Below are positions 19,343 through 28,721 of a DNA stretch of 64,000 nt, one piece after another. Made by a program: the position numbers and the translations under genes. Location: positions 558,001 to 622,000 of the forward strand of contig NZ_CP031841.1 of the NCBI RefSeq assembly GCF_003432385.1. Direction: 5' to 3'. Source of the DNA: Breoghania sp. L-A4. GTDB lineage: Bacteria > Pseudomonadota > Alphaproteobacteria > Rhizobiales > Stappiaceae. Positions within the stretch are counted from its first letter, which is position 1. Every line of letters starts with the position of its first letter. The notes under the pieces are model-generated. The model had not been told where the DNA came from and ran no database searches. It saw only the letters and a list, made by a program, of their open reading frames with translations.

Positions 19343-19485
19343 ACCTCTCCCATGGGGAGAGGTCGGGCCCTCGGGTCTGGCCTGTGGCCAGCCCAAGGAC
19401 AGGCTCCACGCCCGGGTGAGCAGGGCTCGCCGTGACGCTGAAGGATCACAGCCCCTCACCCCGACCCTCTCCCTGAGGGAGAGGG
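19343..19485. repeat. REP-like pair of intergenic palindromes
   Basis: Two purine/pyrimidine-rich hairpins lie 100 bases apart. The first is ACCTCTCC-catg-GGAGAGGT at 19343-19362 and the second is CCCTCTCCCT-G-AGGGAGAGGG at 19465-19485. The flanks CCCCTCACCCCGACCCTCTC have the look of a dispersed intergenic repeat common in alphaproteobacteria. They sit between convergent pabB and pheT and may also act as a transcription stop. Confidence 0.6.
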
Positions 19486-19502
19486 GGCGGATACGGAAGC
19501 GC

Positions 19503-20549
19503 TCTAGCTGTGAGCTTTCAACAGGTTGTCCATTCGGACCTGACCGAGGAGACTGGAGTTACCACGCTTCAGCACGCATCGGAGGGTCCGAATGAACATC
19601 CACAAGAATGCCCGCCTGACACCGTTGCGTCGAGGGGAGATGGCCCAAGCGGTCATTGAAGGTCGTCTTTCCCGGGCCCAGGCGGCGCGGGTCTATGGCG
19701 TGTCGGCCAAGATCGTTGCCCGGTGGGCCGAACGCTACAGGGCGGAAGGCCCGGCCGGCATGGTCGACCGCTCCTCTCGGCCAGGCCGGATGCCCAGCGC
19801 AACCGATCCGCTCCTCTGTGAACGCATCATCGCCCTGCGCCGTCAGCGCTGGACAGGTAAGCACATCGCTCGGGAGGTCGGCGTGTCACCGGCCACCGTC
19901 AGCCGGGCGCTGCGGCGGGCAGGCCTCTCCCGGCTCAAGGACCTCGATCCGGCCGAACCGGTGCGCCGCTATGAACGCCAGCATCCGGGCGAGTTGATCC
20001 ACATCGACATCAAGAAACTCGGTCGGTTCGACCGCGTCGGCCACCGCATCACCGGCGATCGCACCGGCCAGTCCAACAGCCGCGGTGTCGGCTGGGAGTT
20101 TGTCCATGTCTGCATCGACGATGCCTCGCGCATCGCCTTCAGCCAGATCTTGCCCGACGAGAAGAAACACAGTGCGGTCGCTTTCCTGCGCGCCGCGCTC
20201 GCCTATTACGAGAGCCTGGGCGTCACCGTCACCCGCGTCATGACCGACAATGGCGCCTGCTACAAATCGAAAGCCTTCGCAAAAGCCTGCCGCGATCTCG
20301 GCCTCAAGCACATCCGCACCCGACCCTACACGCCCAAGACAAACGGCAAGGCCGAACGCTTCATACAGACCGCGTTGCGGGAATGGGCCTATGCCATCGC
20401 CTACCCAACGTCACGCCATCGCGCAGCCGAACTGCCGATCTGGCTACACCGCTACAATTGGCACCGGCCACATGGCAGCCTAAAATCCAAAACACCGATC
20501 AGTCGACTCGATCTAACCGAGGACAACCTCTTGAGGCTCCACATCTAGC
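19503..20549 (+). mobile_element. IS481-type insertion sequence with 6-bp target duplication
   Basis: The element proper spans 19509-20543. Its 23-base terminal inverted repeats, 19509-19531 and 20521-20543, match at 17 of 23 positions and share the inner block AGGTTGTCC. It is flanked on both sides by the same hexamer TCTAGC (19503-19508 and 20544-20549), a clear target-site duplication. It carries one transposase gene. The insertion lies exactly at the pheT stop codon, and the duplicated CTAG supplies the stop codons of both pheT and the transposase. Intact ends, intact gene and perfect duplication suggest a recent, possibly still active copy. Confidence 0.92.
19592..20548 (+). CDS. IS481-family transposase
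   Basis: This is a DDE transposase of 318 residues. The N-terminal half contains helix-turn-helix segments ([20 protein letters not shown] and [20 protein letters not shown]). The integrase catalytic core shows the first Asp in [10 protein letters not shown], the second in [13 protein letters not shown], and the Glu in [10 protein letters not shown], followed by [15 protein letters not shown] 19592 is preceded by GGAGG. The final codons reach the end of the right inverted repeat, and the TAG stop lies in the flanking target duplication. It is the only gene of the element. Confidence 0.95.
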   Translation: MNIHKNARLTPLRRGEMAQAVIEGRLSRAQAARVYGVSAKIVARWAERYRAEGPAGMVDRSSRPGRMPSATDPLLCERIIALRRQRWTGKHIAREVGVSPATVSRALRRAGLSRLKDLDPAEPVRRYERQHPGELIHIDIKKLGRFDRVGHRITGDRTGQSNSRGVGWEFVHVCIDDASRIAFSQILPDEKKHSAVAFLRAALAYYESLGVTVTRVMTDNGACYKSKAFAKACRDLGLKHIRTRPYTPKTNGKAERFIQTALREWAYAIAYPTSRHRAAELPIWLHRYNWHRPHGSLKSKTPISRLDLTEDNLLRLHI

Positions 20550-22962
20550 TGCGCAGCGTGCCGCCGGTGGCTTTTTCGACGCCGGCGATGATCCGGGCCG
20601 CAACGGCCTCGATTTCGTCATCCGTCAGCGTCTTTTCCGTGGGCTGCAGCGTCACGTCGATGGCGATGGACTTCTTGCCTTCCGGCACACCCTTGCCCTC
20701 ATAGACGTCGAAGACGTTGACGTCGCTGATCAGTTTCTTTTCCGCGCCGCGCGCCGCCTTGAGGATCTTTTCCGCCTGGGTGTCGCCGTCGACGACGAAG
20801 GCGAAGTCGCGCTTCACCGGCATCAGATCGGCGACATTCAGCGCGCCCTTGGAACGCGACGCCTTGCCCTTGGGCTGCGGCACGGCGTCGAGATAGACCT
20901 CGAAGCCGACCACCGGGCCCTCGATGTCGAGAATTTCGAGAACGCGCGGATGGATCTCGCCGAAGGCGGCGAGCGCGTTCTTCGGGCCGAGCTTCAGCAT
21001 GCCCGAGCGGCCCGGATGGAACCACGCCGGCGCATCGGTGAAGACCTGCAGGTTGGACACCGGCGCGCCGATGGCCTCGAGCGCCGCCATCGCGTCGGCC
21101 TTGGCGTCAAACACGTTGACGGGATCCGCGGCGCCCGACCAGTGACGGCCCGAACCGGTCAGCACGGCGGTGCCCCGGCGTACGCCGGTGGCGACCATGG
21201 TCTGGTCGGAGGGTTTGTCGCCGGCAAACACCTGACCGACCTCGAACAGCGCCACGTCGCCGTAGCCGCGATCGGCGTTGCGCTGGGCGGCCGACAGCAG
21301 GCCCGGCAGCAGGCTGGGGCGCATGTCGGACATGTCGGCGGAAATCGGATTGGCCAGCGCGATCTCCGGCTGTCCGCCGCCGAAGGCTTCCGCATGCGCC
21401 TTGGGCAGGAAGGACCAGGTGACGGCTTCATTCAGTCCGCGCACGGCGAGCGCCCGGCGCGCCTTGTTGCGGCGGACCTGGCCGGTGGTCAGAACCTGGG
21501 CGGCGACGCTGCCCATGCGCGGCAGCGGCGTCGACGGGATCTTGTCGACGCCGACGATGCGCATCACCTCTTCCACCAGATCGGCCTTGCCGTGGATGTC
21601 GGGCCGCCAGCTCGGCGGGGCGACCTTCCAGGTGCTGCCCGCGCCCGATACCCAGAAGCCAAGCCGCGTCAGCATGACCTTGATTTCGGTGGCGGAGATC
21701 TCCAGCCCCGACAGGCGCTTCACTTCCGTCACCGGGAAATCGATGATCATCTCGACTTCCGGCACCGCGCCCGCGGTGGTGACCTGGCTTGCCGTGCCGC
21801 CGCAGATGTCGAGCACATGCTGGGTTGCCTCTTCCAGGCCCGGCAGCATGAAGGCGGGGTCAACGCCGCGCTCGAAGCGGTAGCGCGCGTCGGAGTTGAG
21901 CCCCAGCTTGCGGCCGGTCTGGGCGATGTTGATCGGGTCCCACAGCGCCGATTCGATCAGCACGTCGGTGGTCGTCTCGTCGCAGCCGGTATGTTCGCCG
22001 CCCATGATGCCGCCGATGGAATCGAGCGTGTTGTCATCGGCGATCACGCACATGGTGTCGTCGACCGCGTATTCCTTGCCGTCGAGCGCCAGGATCGTTT
22101 CGCCCGGCTGGCCGCGGCGCACGGTGAGGTGGCCCGTCACCTTGGCGGCGTCGAAGACATGCAGCGGACGGCCGCGGTCAAACGTCATGTAGTTGGTGAT
22201 GTCGACGAGCGCATTGATCGGGCGCAGGCCGATGGCAATCAGCCGCTGCTGCATCCATTTGGGCGACGCGCCGTTTTTCACGCCGGAGACCTGCCGCAGA
22301 CCGAAGGCCGGGCACAACGGCTTCGTGCCGCCGAAATCCAGCGCCACGGAAACGGGGCACGGTCCCTCGCCGGCGATCTGCCTGGGCCGGTGCTCCTTGA
22401 GCTTGCCGAGGCCGGCGGCGGCCAGATCACGGGCGATGCCGTGCACGCCGAGGCAGTCGGAGCGGTTCGGCGTGATGCCGATCTCGATCACCGGATCATC
22501 CAGCCCCGCCCAGGCGGCGTAGGCTTCGCCCACGGGCGCGTCCGCCGGCAGGTCGATGATGCCGTCGTGCTCGTCGGAGAGCTCGAGCTCGCGCTCGGAG
22601 CACATCATGCCGAAGCTCTCCACGTCGCGGATCTTGCCGACCGACAGCGTCACGTCGAGGCCCGGTACATAGTCGCCGGGCTTGGCGAAGACGCCGACAA
22701 GGCCTTCGCGCGCGTTCGGAGCGCCGCAGACGACCTGCAGCGGGGCGCCCTCGCCGGTGTCGACGCTGAGCACCTTCAGCCGGTCGGCGTTGGGATGCTG
22801 GGTGGCTGAGACGACCTTGGCGATGCGGAACGGCGCCAGCTTCTTCGCCGGATCGGCCACGTCTTCCACTTCCAGGCCGATCATCGTCAGCATGTCGACG
22901 ATCTCGCCGAGTGTGGCGTCGGTTTCCAGGTGGTCCTTGAGCCAGGAGAGGGTGAATTTCAT
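20545..22962 (-). CDS. pheT: Phenylalanine-tRNA ligase beta subunit
   Basis: This is the beta chain of the heterotetrameric enzyme that charges tRNA-Phe. The 805-residue product has the usual bacterial length and order: N-terminal [13 protein letters not shown], a tRNA-binding OB domain ([20 protein letters not shown]), B3/B4 editing domain, B5 domain, a catalytic-like core, and a C-terminal ferredoxin-fold anticodon-binding domain ([20 protein letters not shown]). It is intact. Its TAG stop lies within the target duplication of the adjacent insertion sequence. It is separated from pheS by a GIY-YIG gene and two palindromic repeats, unlike the tight pheST pair of most relatives. Confidence 0.97.
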   Translation of the reverse strand: MKFTLSWLKDHLETDATLGEIVDMLTMIGLEVEDVADPAKKLAPFRIAKVVSATQHPNADRLKVLSVDTGEGAPLQVVCGAPNAREGLVGVFAKPGDYVPGLDVTLSVGKIRDVESFGMMCSERELELSDEHDGIIDLPADAPVGEAYAAWAGLDDPVIEIGITPNRSDCLGVHGIARDLAAAGLGKLKEHRPRQIAGEGPCPVSVALDFGGTKPLCPAFGLRQVSGVKNGASPKWMQQRLIAIGLRPINALVDITNYMTFDRGRPLHVFDAAKVTGHLTVRRGQPGETILALDGKEYAVDDTMCVIADDNTLDSIGGIMGGEHTGCDETTTDVLIESALWDPINIAQTGRKLGLNSDARYRFERGVDPAFMLPGLEEATQHVLDICGGTASQVTTAGAVPEVEMIIDFPVTEVKRLSGLEISATEIKVMLTRLGFWVSGAGSTWKVAPPSWRPDIHGKADLVEEVMRIVGVDKIPSTPLPRMGSVAAQVLTTGQVRRNKARRALAVRGLNEAVTWSFLPKAHAEAFGGGQPEIALANPISADMSDMRPSLLPGLLSAAQRNADRGYGDVALFEVGQVFAGDKPSDQTMVATGVRRGTAVLTGSGRHWSGAADPVNVFDAKADAMAALEAIGAPVSNLQVFTDAPAWFHPGRSGMLKLGPKNALAAFGEIHPRVLEILDIEGPVVGFEVYLDAVPQPKGKASRSKGALNVADLMPVKRDFAFVVDGDTQAEKILKAARGAEKKLISDVNVFDVYEGKGVPEGKKSIAIDVTLQPTEKTLTDDEIEAVAARIIAGVEKATGGTLRS

Positions 22963-23065
22963 GGGAACATTCCAATTTGGGTCGCGGCGCTGTCAGTGGA
23001 GCGATACGCACGGTATAGGCAATTCGATAGTGTGAGCCGGAATCGGTCGCCGCTTCGAACTCGAT

Positions 23066-23146
23066 CGTCATCCTCGGCCTTGTGCCGAGGATCCATCTTG
23101 TCCCCCCGTGCCGCCATGGATCCTCGGCACAAGGCCGAGGATGACG
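23066..23146. repeat. Long palindromic repeat, left copy
   Basis: Two perfect 31-base inverted arms (23066-23096 and 23116-23146) enclose a 19-base loop. Each arm contains the nested palindrome CCTCGGCCTTGTGCCGAGG. The tail after the right arm (ACGGAGAGCCTGGCACGTC) is shared with the second copy at 23539. It lies between the GIY-YIG gene stop and the pheT start. Confidence 0.92.
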
Positions 23147-23182
23147 ACGGAGAGCCTGGCACGTCTCGGCCGGTATCCGGCG

Positions 23183-23467
23183 TTACGCCAGCGTCTCGTA
23201 AAGATCGTCCCATTGCGGGTTGGTTGCCTCGATAAGATTGATCTTCCATTGGCGATAGTAGCGCTTTACCGATTTTTCCCGCTGGATGGCATCAGTGACG
23301 TTGAAATGCTCTTCGTACCAGACCAGCATCTTGCATCCATATTTCTTCGTGAACCCCGGGATCAGGCCTTCGCGATGTTCATAGGCCCGACGAGCAAGGT
23401 CCGAGGTGACGCCGGTGTATAGCGTTCCTCGTGCCTTCGATGCGACGATATAGACGAAGCCCGTCAT
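23183..23467 (-). CDS. GIY-YIG domain nuclease-like protein
   Basis: This is a single-domain GIY-YIG protein of 94 residues. The family signature appears as VYIVASKARGTLYTGVTSDL, with the conserved Arg in RRAYEHREG. The active-site region continues with FTKKYGCKMLVWYEE, and the metal-binding Glu falls in AIQREKSVKRYYR. ATG 23467 gives the canonical N-terminus MTGFVYIV; an upstream in-frame start at 23488 is less likely. Stand-alone GIY-YIG proteins of this size are common in alphaproteobacteria, and their function is not settled. Here it is bracketed by two copies of one long palindrome, inside the pheS-pheT interval. Confidence 0.9.
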   Translation of the reverse strand: MTGFVYIVASKARGTLYTGVTSDLARRAYEHREGLIPGFTKKYGCKMLVWYEEHFNVTDAIQREKSVKRYYRQWKINLIEATNPQWDDLYETLA

Positions 23468-23510
23468 AAGCCCTCGCCCGCTCTCCACATCCTCTCGGAC
23501 CGTTCCTTTT

Positions 23511-23641
23511 CGTCATCCTCGGGCTTGACCCGCCGTTTCGTCATCCTCGGGCTTGTGCCGAGGATCCATCTTGTTCGTGCCTTGCCGCCGTGGATCCTCG
23601 GCACAAGGCCGAGGATGACGACGGAGAGTCCGGCACGTCGG
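23511..23641. repeat. Long palindromic repeat, right copy plus truncated half-copy
   Basis: The inverted arms at 23539-23569 and 23591-23620 match with one internal mismatch around a 21-base loop similar to that of the left copy. The tail ACGGAGAGTCCGGCACGTCG repeats the left copy's tail. Immediately before it, 23511-23530 is a broken extra copy of the left arm (CGTCATCCTCGGGCTTGACC). The unit lies upstream of the GIY-YIG gene and just past the pheS stop. Confidence 0.88.
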
Positions 23642-23657
23642 GCCGGGCGTGCCTGGC

Positions 23658-24764
23658 TTACGCGCTCAGGCCGCCGAACAGGGTCGGCATGTCGAGCGGG
23701 CGGAAGCCGTAGTGCTTGATCCAGCGCAGGTCCGCGTCGAAGAAGGCGCGCAGGTCCGGCATGCCGTATTTCAGCATGGCGATGCGATCGATACCCATGC
23801 CCCAGGCGAACCCCTGGTAGACGTCCGGGTCCAGCCCGCAGTTGCGCAGCACGTTGGGATGCACCATGCCGCAGCCGAGGATCTCCAGCCAGTCGTCGCC
23901 CTCGCCGATCTTCACCTCGCCGCCCGCAAACGAGCAGCCGATGTCGACTTCCATCGACGGTTCGGTGAAGGGGAAGAAGGAGGGGCGGAAGCGCATCTTG
24001 ATCTCATCGACCTCGAAGAACGCCTTGCAGAATTCCTCGAGGATCCACTTCAGGTGACCGATGTGGCTGCCCTTGTCGATGACCAGGCCCTCGACCTGAT
24101 GGAACATCGGCGTGTGCGTCTGATCCGAATCGCAGCGGTAGGTGCGCCCGGGGATGATGACGCGCAGCGGCGGCTCCTGCTCGCGCATCATATGGATCTG
24201 CACGGTGGAGGTGTGGGTGCGCAGCAGCAGTCGCCCGCCGTCTTCCTTCTCGGGGAAGAAGAACGTGTCGTGCATTTCGCGCGCGGGATGGCCCTCGGGG
24301 AAGTTCAGCGCGGTGAAATTGGTCTCGTCCGTCTCGATGTCCGGACCCTCGGCGATGGAAAAGCCCATGTCGGCGAAGATCGCGGTCAATTCGTCGATCA
24401 CCTGGCTGACCGGATGAATGCGGCCCTCTGTCGAAGGGCCGGGACGCACCGGCAATGTGACGTCGACGGTCTCGGACGAAAGCCGCGCTTCCAGCGCCTG
24501 TTCCTTCAGCACGCTTTTGCGCGCCGCAATCGCGTCGGTGACGCGGGCCTTCAGCCCGTTCAGCGCCGGGCCTAAGATCTGGCGCTCTTCCGGCGTCATC
24601 TTGCCGAGCGTCTTCATCTTCTCGGAAATCGCGCCCTTCTTGCCAAGGGCCGCGACGCGCACCTCGTCGAGCGCCCCCTCGTCCGCGGCGGCGTCGATTT
24701 TGGCGGCAAGGTCGGATTCCAGCGCGTCGAGCATGGAAGTGTCGGGCGTATCAAGTTCGGACAT
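23658..24764 (-). CDS. pheS: Phenylalanine-tRNA ligase alpha subunit
   Basis: This is the catalytic alpha chain of phenylalanyl-tRNA synthetase. It has 368 residues with an N-terminal coiled coil ([20 protein letters not shown]), class II motif 2 in [15 protein letters not shown], the Phe-pocket region [11 protein letters not shown], and motif 3 in [20 protein letters not shown]. It is intact. It is the promoter-proximal partner of pheT, with the GIY-YIG gene and repeats inserted between them. In relatives pheS usually follows rplT; here three unrelated genes lie in that interval. Confidence 0.97.
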   Translation of the reverse strand: MSELDTPDTSMLDALESDLAAKIDAAADEGALDEVRVAALGKKGAISEKMKTLGKMTPEERQILGPALNGLKARVTDAIAARKSVLKEQALEARLSSETVDVTLPVRPGPSTEGRIHPVSQVIDELTAIFADMGFSIAEGPDIETDETNFTALNFPEGHPAREMHDTFFFPEKEDGGRLLLRTHTSTVQIHMMREQEPPLRVIIPGRTYRCDSDQTHTPMFHQVEGLVIDKGSHIGHLKWILEEFCKAFFEVDEIKMRFRPSFFPFTEPSMEVDIGCSFAGGEVKIGEGDDWLEILGCGMVHPNVLRNCGLDPDVYQGFAWGMGIDRIAMLKYGMPDLRAFFDADLRWIKHYGFRPLDMPTLFGGLSA

Positions 24765-24891
24765 GGGTACCAGCGTTGTCTTATGGCGGCGCGCCGCGCG
24801 TGTTCGGCGAGGGGTCTTTTAGCAGAAATGCGGGCGGTTTCCAGAGCGCGCGCGCCGCAAAGGCGCGAAAGGTGGTCTCGCCGCGCGCGCC

Positions 24892-25953
24892 TCAGCTCAT
24901 CCAGCGCAGGGTCTTGGCCTTGACGGGGTTCTCAAACGGCCGCTTGGCCTCGCCGGACGCCGCCCATTCGCGCTTGAGCTGCATCCACCAGCGGCCTTGC
25001 GTGTCCGCGTCGTTGATCAGCATCAGCTTGGGGTTGTAGACGAGCCCCTCGCGCTGCTGGATCACCACGCGGCGGTCCTGGCCGAGGAACACGTTCATCA
25101 GGTGGCGGATCAGCGGCTTGAAGGGCGCGACCCAGGGCATGGTGGCCCAGAAGATCTGGCGGACTTCCGTTTCGTCCTCGGAAACCGGCGTGATGGTCGT
25201 CAGGCCGACGACGGAATGCTTGTCGCCCTTGATGTGCTCGATGCGCAGGCCGGGCAGCCGGTAGATGATCTCGGTCGTCACGTTGTCGCCCAGGAGCCAG
25301 CGGTAGGCGATGTTCTGCGGCGGCAGCTTGTGGCGCACCATCGCCCAGCCAAGCTCGGAGGGGGCGAACTCCTTGACCTTGGCGCGCAGCCTGGTGGCGT
25401 TCTTCTTGAACCACCACGAGGTGTGCACGAAGGCGGCGTGGGTGGGATCCATCAGCCCGAGCGCCGCGTGATCCACCGAGCAGACGAAGGGCTGCATGAT
25501 GGCGATCTTCGGTGCGTCATCGACGCCGAAGTCCGGCAGCATCGGCGGTTCCGGCTGGCGGCCGTCTTCCGGCTTCTCACCATTTTCGGGGAAATAGATC
25601 CAGATCAGCCCCTGCTGCTCGCGGCACGCATAGGCGCCGCAGTTGATGCGGGAAAGGTCGATGGTCTGGTATTCATGCGTCGAGGGGATCTCGGTGCAGG
25701 TGCCGGCGGTGTCGAAGCGCCAGCCGTGGTAGCAGCACTGCACGGTGTCGCCATCGAACGTGCCGTATGACAGCGGGATGCCGCGGTGCGGGCAGATGTC
25801 GGTGAGCGCGAAGACGCGGCCCCTGGCGTCGCGGCCGATCATCACCGGTTCGCCCATCAGTTTTTTCGCGATGGTCCGGCCGGGTTTGACCTCGGACCCG
25901 ACGGTCGCGACGTACCACAGCCCGCGCAGAAGCTCGGCTTTGAGATTGTCCAT
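24892..25953 (-). CDS. Rieske non-heme iron oxygenase, alpha-type
   Basis: This 353-residue protein looks like an aromatic ring-hydroxylating or O-demethylating Rieske oxygenase. The Rieske cluster ligands are Cys54-x-His56 (CPHRG) and Cys73-xx-His76 (CCYHGW). The mononuclear iron site appears in DHAALGLMDPTHAAFVH, with the Asp bridge and two His. A ferredoxin or reductase partner is not encoded next to it. It stands alone between pheS and a divergent glutathione transferase. Possible substrates include aromatic acids, quaternary amines or sterols; none can be chosen from the sequence. Confidence 0.9.
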   Translation of the reverse strand: MDNLKAELLRGLWYVATVGSEVKPGRTIAKKLMGEPVMIGRDARGRVFALTDICPHRGIPLSYGTFDGDTVQCCYHGWRFDTAGTCTEIPSTHEYQTIDLSRINCGAYACREQQGLIWIYFPENGEKPEDGRQPEPPMLPDFGVDDAPKIAIMQPFVCSVDHAALGLMDPTHAAFVHTSWWFKKNATRLRAKVKEFAPSELGWAMVRHKLPPQNIAYRWLLGDNVTTEIIYRLPGLRIEHIKGDKHSVVGLTTITPVSEDETEVRQIFWATMPWVAPFKPLIRHLMNVFLGQDRRVVIQQREGLVYNPKLMLINDADTQGRWWMQLKREWAASGEAKRPFENPVKAKTLRWMS

Positions 25954-26165
25954 CTGGGCGTCCCTGTGTGCGCAATGCGTGTAGCGGGTTTAGCCGGTTG
26001 GGCGGGCCGGCTCAAGCCGCGCGTTCGGATCCGCCGCACCCTTGCGGCGTGACGAATCGTCTTTGACCGCTTCACGAAAATATCTGTGGCAATCGACCGG
26101 CGCTTGCGCCTTGATGGCGATCAATCGCTCGCCCGGTGCAGCGCGTCCGCAGATCGGAGTCCCGC

Positions 26166-26792
26166 ATGATCCTCATTGGCCAGTTCGATTCTCCATTCAC
26201 CCGGCGCGTGGCCATTGCGATGCGGCTTTACGGGCTCGACTTCGAGCATCGCCCCTGGTCGGCTTTTGGCGACGCGGAAAAGCTGGCAGTCTACAACCCG
26301 GTGGTGCGGGTGCCGACGCTGGTGCTCGACGACGGCGAGGCGCTGATCGAGAGCACCGCGATCCTCGACTATCTGGACGAGATCGCGGGCGGCGGCCGGC
26401 CGCTGATCGCTCCAAAGGGCATCGCGCGGCGTCAGGCGCTGAAGACGATGGCGCTTGCCTGCGGGCTGGCCGACAAGGCCATTTCTCTTGTGTATGAGCG
26501 GGTGCTGCGCAGCGAGGCGTCGACGGTGTGGGTCGCCCGCTGCCACCGCCAGATTGCCGATGTGTTGCAGGCTCTCGAGGTCGATCGCGCCGGGCGCACC
26601 GGGGACTACTGGTTCGGTGCGGATATCGGCCATGCCGATATCGCCGTCGCCTGCGCCTTGCGGTTCCTGCGCGACACCAGCCCGGAGCTGTTCGACGCCA
26701 CCCGAACCCCACATCTCGCCTCCCACGCGGACCGCTGTGAGGCCCTGCCGGTGTTTCGCGAAATCTCGCAGGCCTTTGTCGCGCCCGAGTGA
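26166..26792 (+). CDS. Glutathione S-transferase family protein
   Basis: This 208-residue protein has the two-domain GST layout. The N-terminal thioredoxin-like domain begins MILIGQFDSPFTRRVAIAM, with Ser9 in the catalytic position. The cis-Pro segment is VVRVPTLVLDDGEALIEST, which also holds the glutathione gamma-glutamyl contact (E-S). A helical C-terminal domain follows (IGHADIAVACALRFL). ATG 26166 is chosen because it starts directly at the first beta strand. It is divergent from the Rieske gene and convergent with the luciferase-like gene. Confidence 0.9.
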   Translation: MILIGQFDSPFTRRVAIAMRLYGLDFEHRPWSAFGDAEKLAVYNPVVRVPTLVLDDGEALIESTAILDYLDEIAGGGRPLIAPKGIARRQALKTMALACGLADKAISLVYERVLRSEASTVWVARCHRQIADVLQALEVDRAGRTGDYWFGADIGHADIAVACALRFLRDTSPELFDATRTPHLASHADRCEALPVFREISQAFVAPE

Positions 26793-26802
26793 TCGAGATC
26801 GG

Positions 26803-27786
26803 TCAGTCTTGCCGCGCGATCTCGCCCAGGATTTCGTACGAGCGCAGCCGGGCGGCGTGATCGAAGATGGCAGAGGCGACGATCAGTTCGTCCGGCTGGA
26901 GCCGCGCGTTGAACTCCTCCAGCCCGCTTGCCACCGTGTCGCGCGAGCCGATGAAGGAGCACCGCATCATCGAGGAGACGCGCGCCTTCTCCGCGGCCGA
27001 CCAATAGGTGTCGATGTCGTCGATGGGCGGCGGCAGCAGGCCGCGCGTTCCGCGGAACATGTCGGTGAACCGCTGCTGCAGCGAGGTGGCCAGGCGGACG
27101 CCTTCCGCGTCGGTGTCCGCAGCGACGACGTTCACCGCGACCATCGCGTGCGGTTTCGAAAGCTGCTCGGAGGGCTGGAATTCCGAGCGGTAGACCGACA
27201 GCGCCTGCTCCAGCGCGTCGGGCGCGAAATGCGACGCAAAGGCGTAAGGCAGTCCGAGGACGGCGGCGAGCTTGGCGCCGAACAGCGACGAGCCGAGGAT
27301 CCACAGCGGCACGTTGGTGCCCACGCCTGGCACCGCGCGGATGGTCTGGCCGGGACCCGCCGGCGCGAGAAGGGCCTGAAGCTCGTAGACGTCCTGCGGA
27401 AAGCTTTCCGCGCTTTCATAGGAGCGGCGCAGGGCGCGCAAGGTGGCCTGATCGGTGCCCGGCGCCCGGCCCAGGCCCAGATCGATACGGCCCGGATAGA
27501 GCGTCTCCAGCGTGCCGAACTGCTCGGCGATGATCATCGGCGCGTGATTGGGCAGCATGATGCCGCCGGCGCCGACGCGGATTGTCCTGGTGCCGGCCGC
27601 GATGTGGCCGATGACCACGGAGGTGGCGGCGCTGGCGATGCCGGTCATGTTGTGATGCTCGGCCAGCCAGAAGCGCTTGTAGCCCCACGCCTCGACGTGG
27701 CGGGCCAGATCGAGCGAATTGGCAAGCGCCTCGGCGGCTGTGCCGCCTTCGCGGATGAAGGCGAGATCGAGAACGGAGAGGTGCAT
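26803..27786 (-). CDS. Luciferase-like (LLM-class) flavin-dependent oxidoreductase
   Basis: This 327-residue protein belongs to the bacterial luciferase-like monooxygenase family, which uses reduced FMN. Recognisable parts are [35 protein letters not shown], the segment [20 protein letters not shown] and [14 protein letters not shown]. This is the MsnO8/YhbW-like subgroup with the ending used as [15 protein letters not shown] 27786 is chosen because the longer frame adds a non-homologous leader that overlaps the rplT terminator. Substrate unknown. Confidence 0.9.
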   Translation of the reverse strand: MHLSVLDLAFIREGGTAAEALANSLDLARHVEAWGYKRFWLAEHHNMTGIASAATSVVIGHIAAGTRTIRVGAGGIMLPNHAPMIIAEQFGTLETLYPGRIDLGLGRAPGTDQATLRALRRSYESAESFPQDVYELQALLAPAGPGQTIRAVPGVGTNVPLWILGSSLFGAKLAAVLGLPYAFASHFAPDALEQALSVYRSEFQPSEQLSKPHAMVAVNVVAADTDAEGVRLATSLQQRFTDMFRGTRGLLPPPIDDIDTYWSAAEKARVSSMMRCSFIGSRDTVASGLEEFNARLQPDELIVASAIFDHAARLRSYEILGEIARQD

Positions 27787-27840
27787 GGAGGGGCTCTGTC
27801 GGTGTGCGGGCTCCTCAAGATAGGGAGGCGGGAGCCAAAC

Positions 27841-27875
27841 AAAAAGGGCGCGCCCGGCAGGCACGCCCCTTTTTC
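27841..27875 (-). terminator. Terminator of rpmI-rplT
   Basis: On the minus strand GGGCGTGCC pairs with GGCGCGCCC around a TGCCG loop and is followed by TTTTT. It lies 22 bases after the rplT stop. The other strand also ends in TTTTT, so it may work both ways. Confidence 0.85.
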
Positions 27876-27896
27876 ATTCGTCCAGATGCGTGTGGC

Positions 27897-28253
27897 TTAC
27901 GCCAGCGCGCCCTGCGCCTTCTCGACCAGAGCCTTGAAGGCGTCCGGCTGGTGAATGGCGAGATCGGAGAGGACCTTGCGGTCGACTTCGACGCCGGCCT
28001 TGTTCAGGCCATTGATGAAGCTGCCGTAGGTCAGGCCGTGCTCGCGGGTCGCAGCGTTGATGCGCTGGATCCAAAGGGCGCGGAAGTTGCGCTTGCGGAC
28101 CTTGCGGTCGCGGTAGGCGTACTGGCCGGCCTTCTCCACCGCCTGTTTGGCGATGCGAATCGTATTCTTGCGGCGACCGTAGTAGCCCTTGGCTGCCTTG
28201 ATCGTCTTCTTGTGGCGGGCGTGCGACGTGACGCCCCGGGTAACACGCGACAT
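27897..28253 (-). CDS. rplT: 50S ribosomal protein L20
   Basis: This is a large-subunit ribosomal protein that binds 23S rRNA early in assembly. The 118-residue product is of normal length and begins [20 protein letters not shown], followed by the basic region [20 protein letters not shown] and the conserved [20 protein letters not shown]. It follows rpmI by 30 bases in the same transcription unit and is closed by a strong terminator. Confidence 0.98.
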   Translation of the reverse strand: MSRVTRGVTSHARHKKTIKAAKGYYGRRKNTIRIAKQAVEKAGQYAYRDRKVRKRNFRALWIQRINAATREHGLTYGSFINGLNKAGVEVDRKVLSDLAIHQPDAFKALVEKAQGALA

Positions 28254-28283
28254 GGATGATCTCCTCGGATTGGACCGCTACGA

Positions 28284-28481
28284 TTACGCGTAGGGGAGGA
28301 ATTTTTTGACGATACGGGCATCCTGGTCACAAAGGACCGTGGTGCCGCGCGCGTTGCGGATGAATTTCTTCGTCCGCTTGATCATGCCGTGGCGCTTACC
28401 TGCCTGGGCGACTTTGATCTTGCCGCTCGAAGTCACCTTGAAGCGCTTCTTAGCGCCGGACTTAGTCTTCAACTTGGGCAT
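28284..28481 (-). CDS. rpmI: 50S ribosomal protein L35
   Basis: This is a small large-subunit ribosomal protein of 65 residues, with the standard start [20 protein letters not shown] and the end [12 protein letters not shown]. It is co-transcribed with rplT. It is separated from infC by 240 bases that hold a clear terminator hairpin, so the rpmI-rplT pair likely has its own promoter or receives only partial read-through from infC. Confidence 0.98.
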   Translation of the reverse strand: MPKLKTKSGAKKRFKVTSSGKIKVAQAGKRHGMIKRTKKFIRNARGTTVLCDQDARIVKKFLPYA

Positions 28482-28655
28482 TTCGCGTCCTTTCTTGTCG
28501 CACTTCTTTATCGAAGCGCTTGTCTTGCCGGATGCATGAGGAGCCGCCTCGGCATGCCCGTTGTATCGCGCCGGGCGGCTCGGAACCGCCGGGTTATAGG
28601 GGCGATGGGCGGCAAACGCAAGGCGTGAAATGCCCTGTTTTCCGCAGGAAACGTC

Positions 28656-28690
28656 CGCAAAACAAAATGCCCGGCAAAAATGCCGGGCAT
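28656..28690 (-). terminator. Terminator between infC and rpmI
   Basis: On the minus strand the 10-base-pair stem ATGCCCGGCA/TGCCGGGCAT closes a TTTT loop and is followed by TTTGTTTTG. It lies about 30 bases after the infC stop. Confidence 0.88.
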
Positions 28691-28721
28691 CGGAAATTCG
28701 TATGGTTGCCGCGGTGCGGGC

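Noticed and set aside
20383-22809. An 808-codon open frame on the plus strand opposite pheT
   Set aside because: It is the antisense of an intact, essential gene. The translation is His/Arg/Asp-rich without any domain, a common effect of high GC at third positions.
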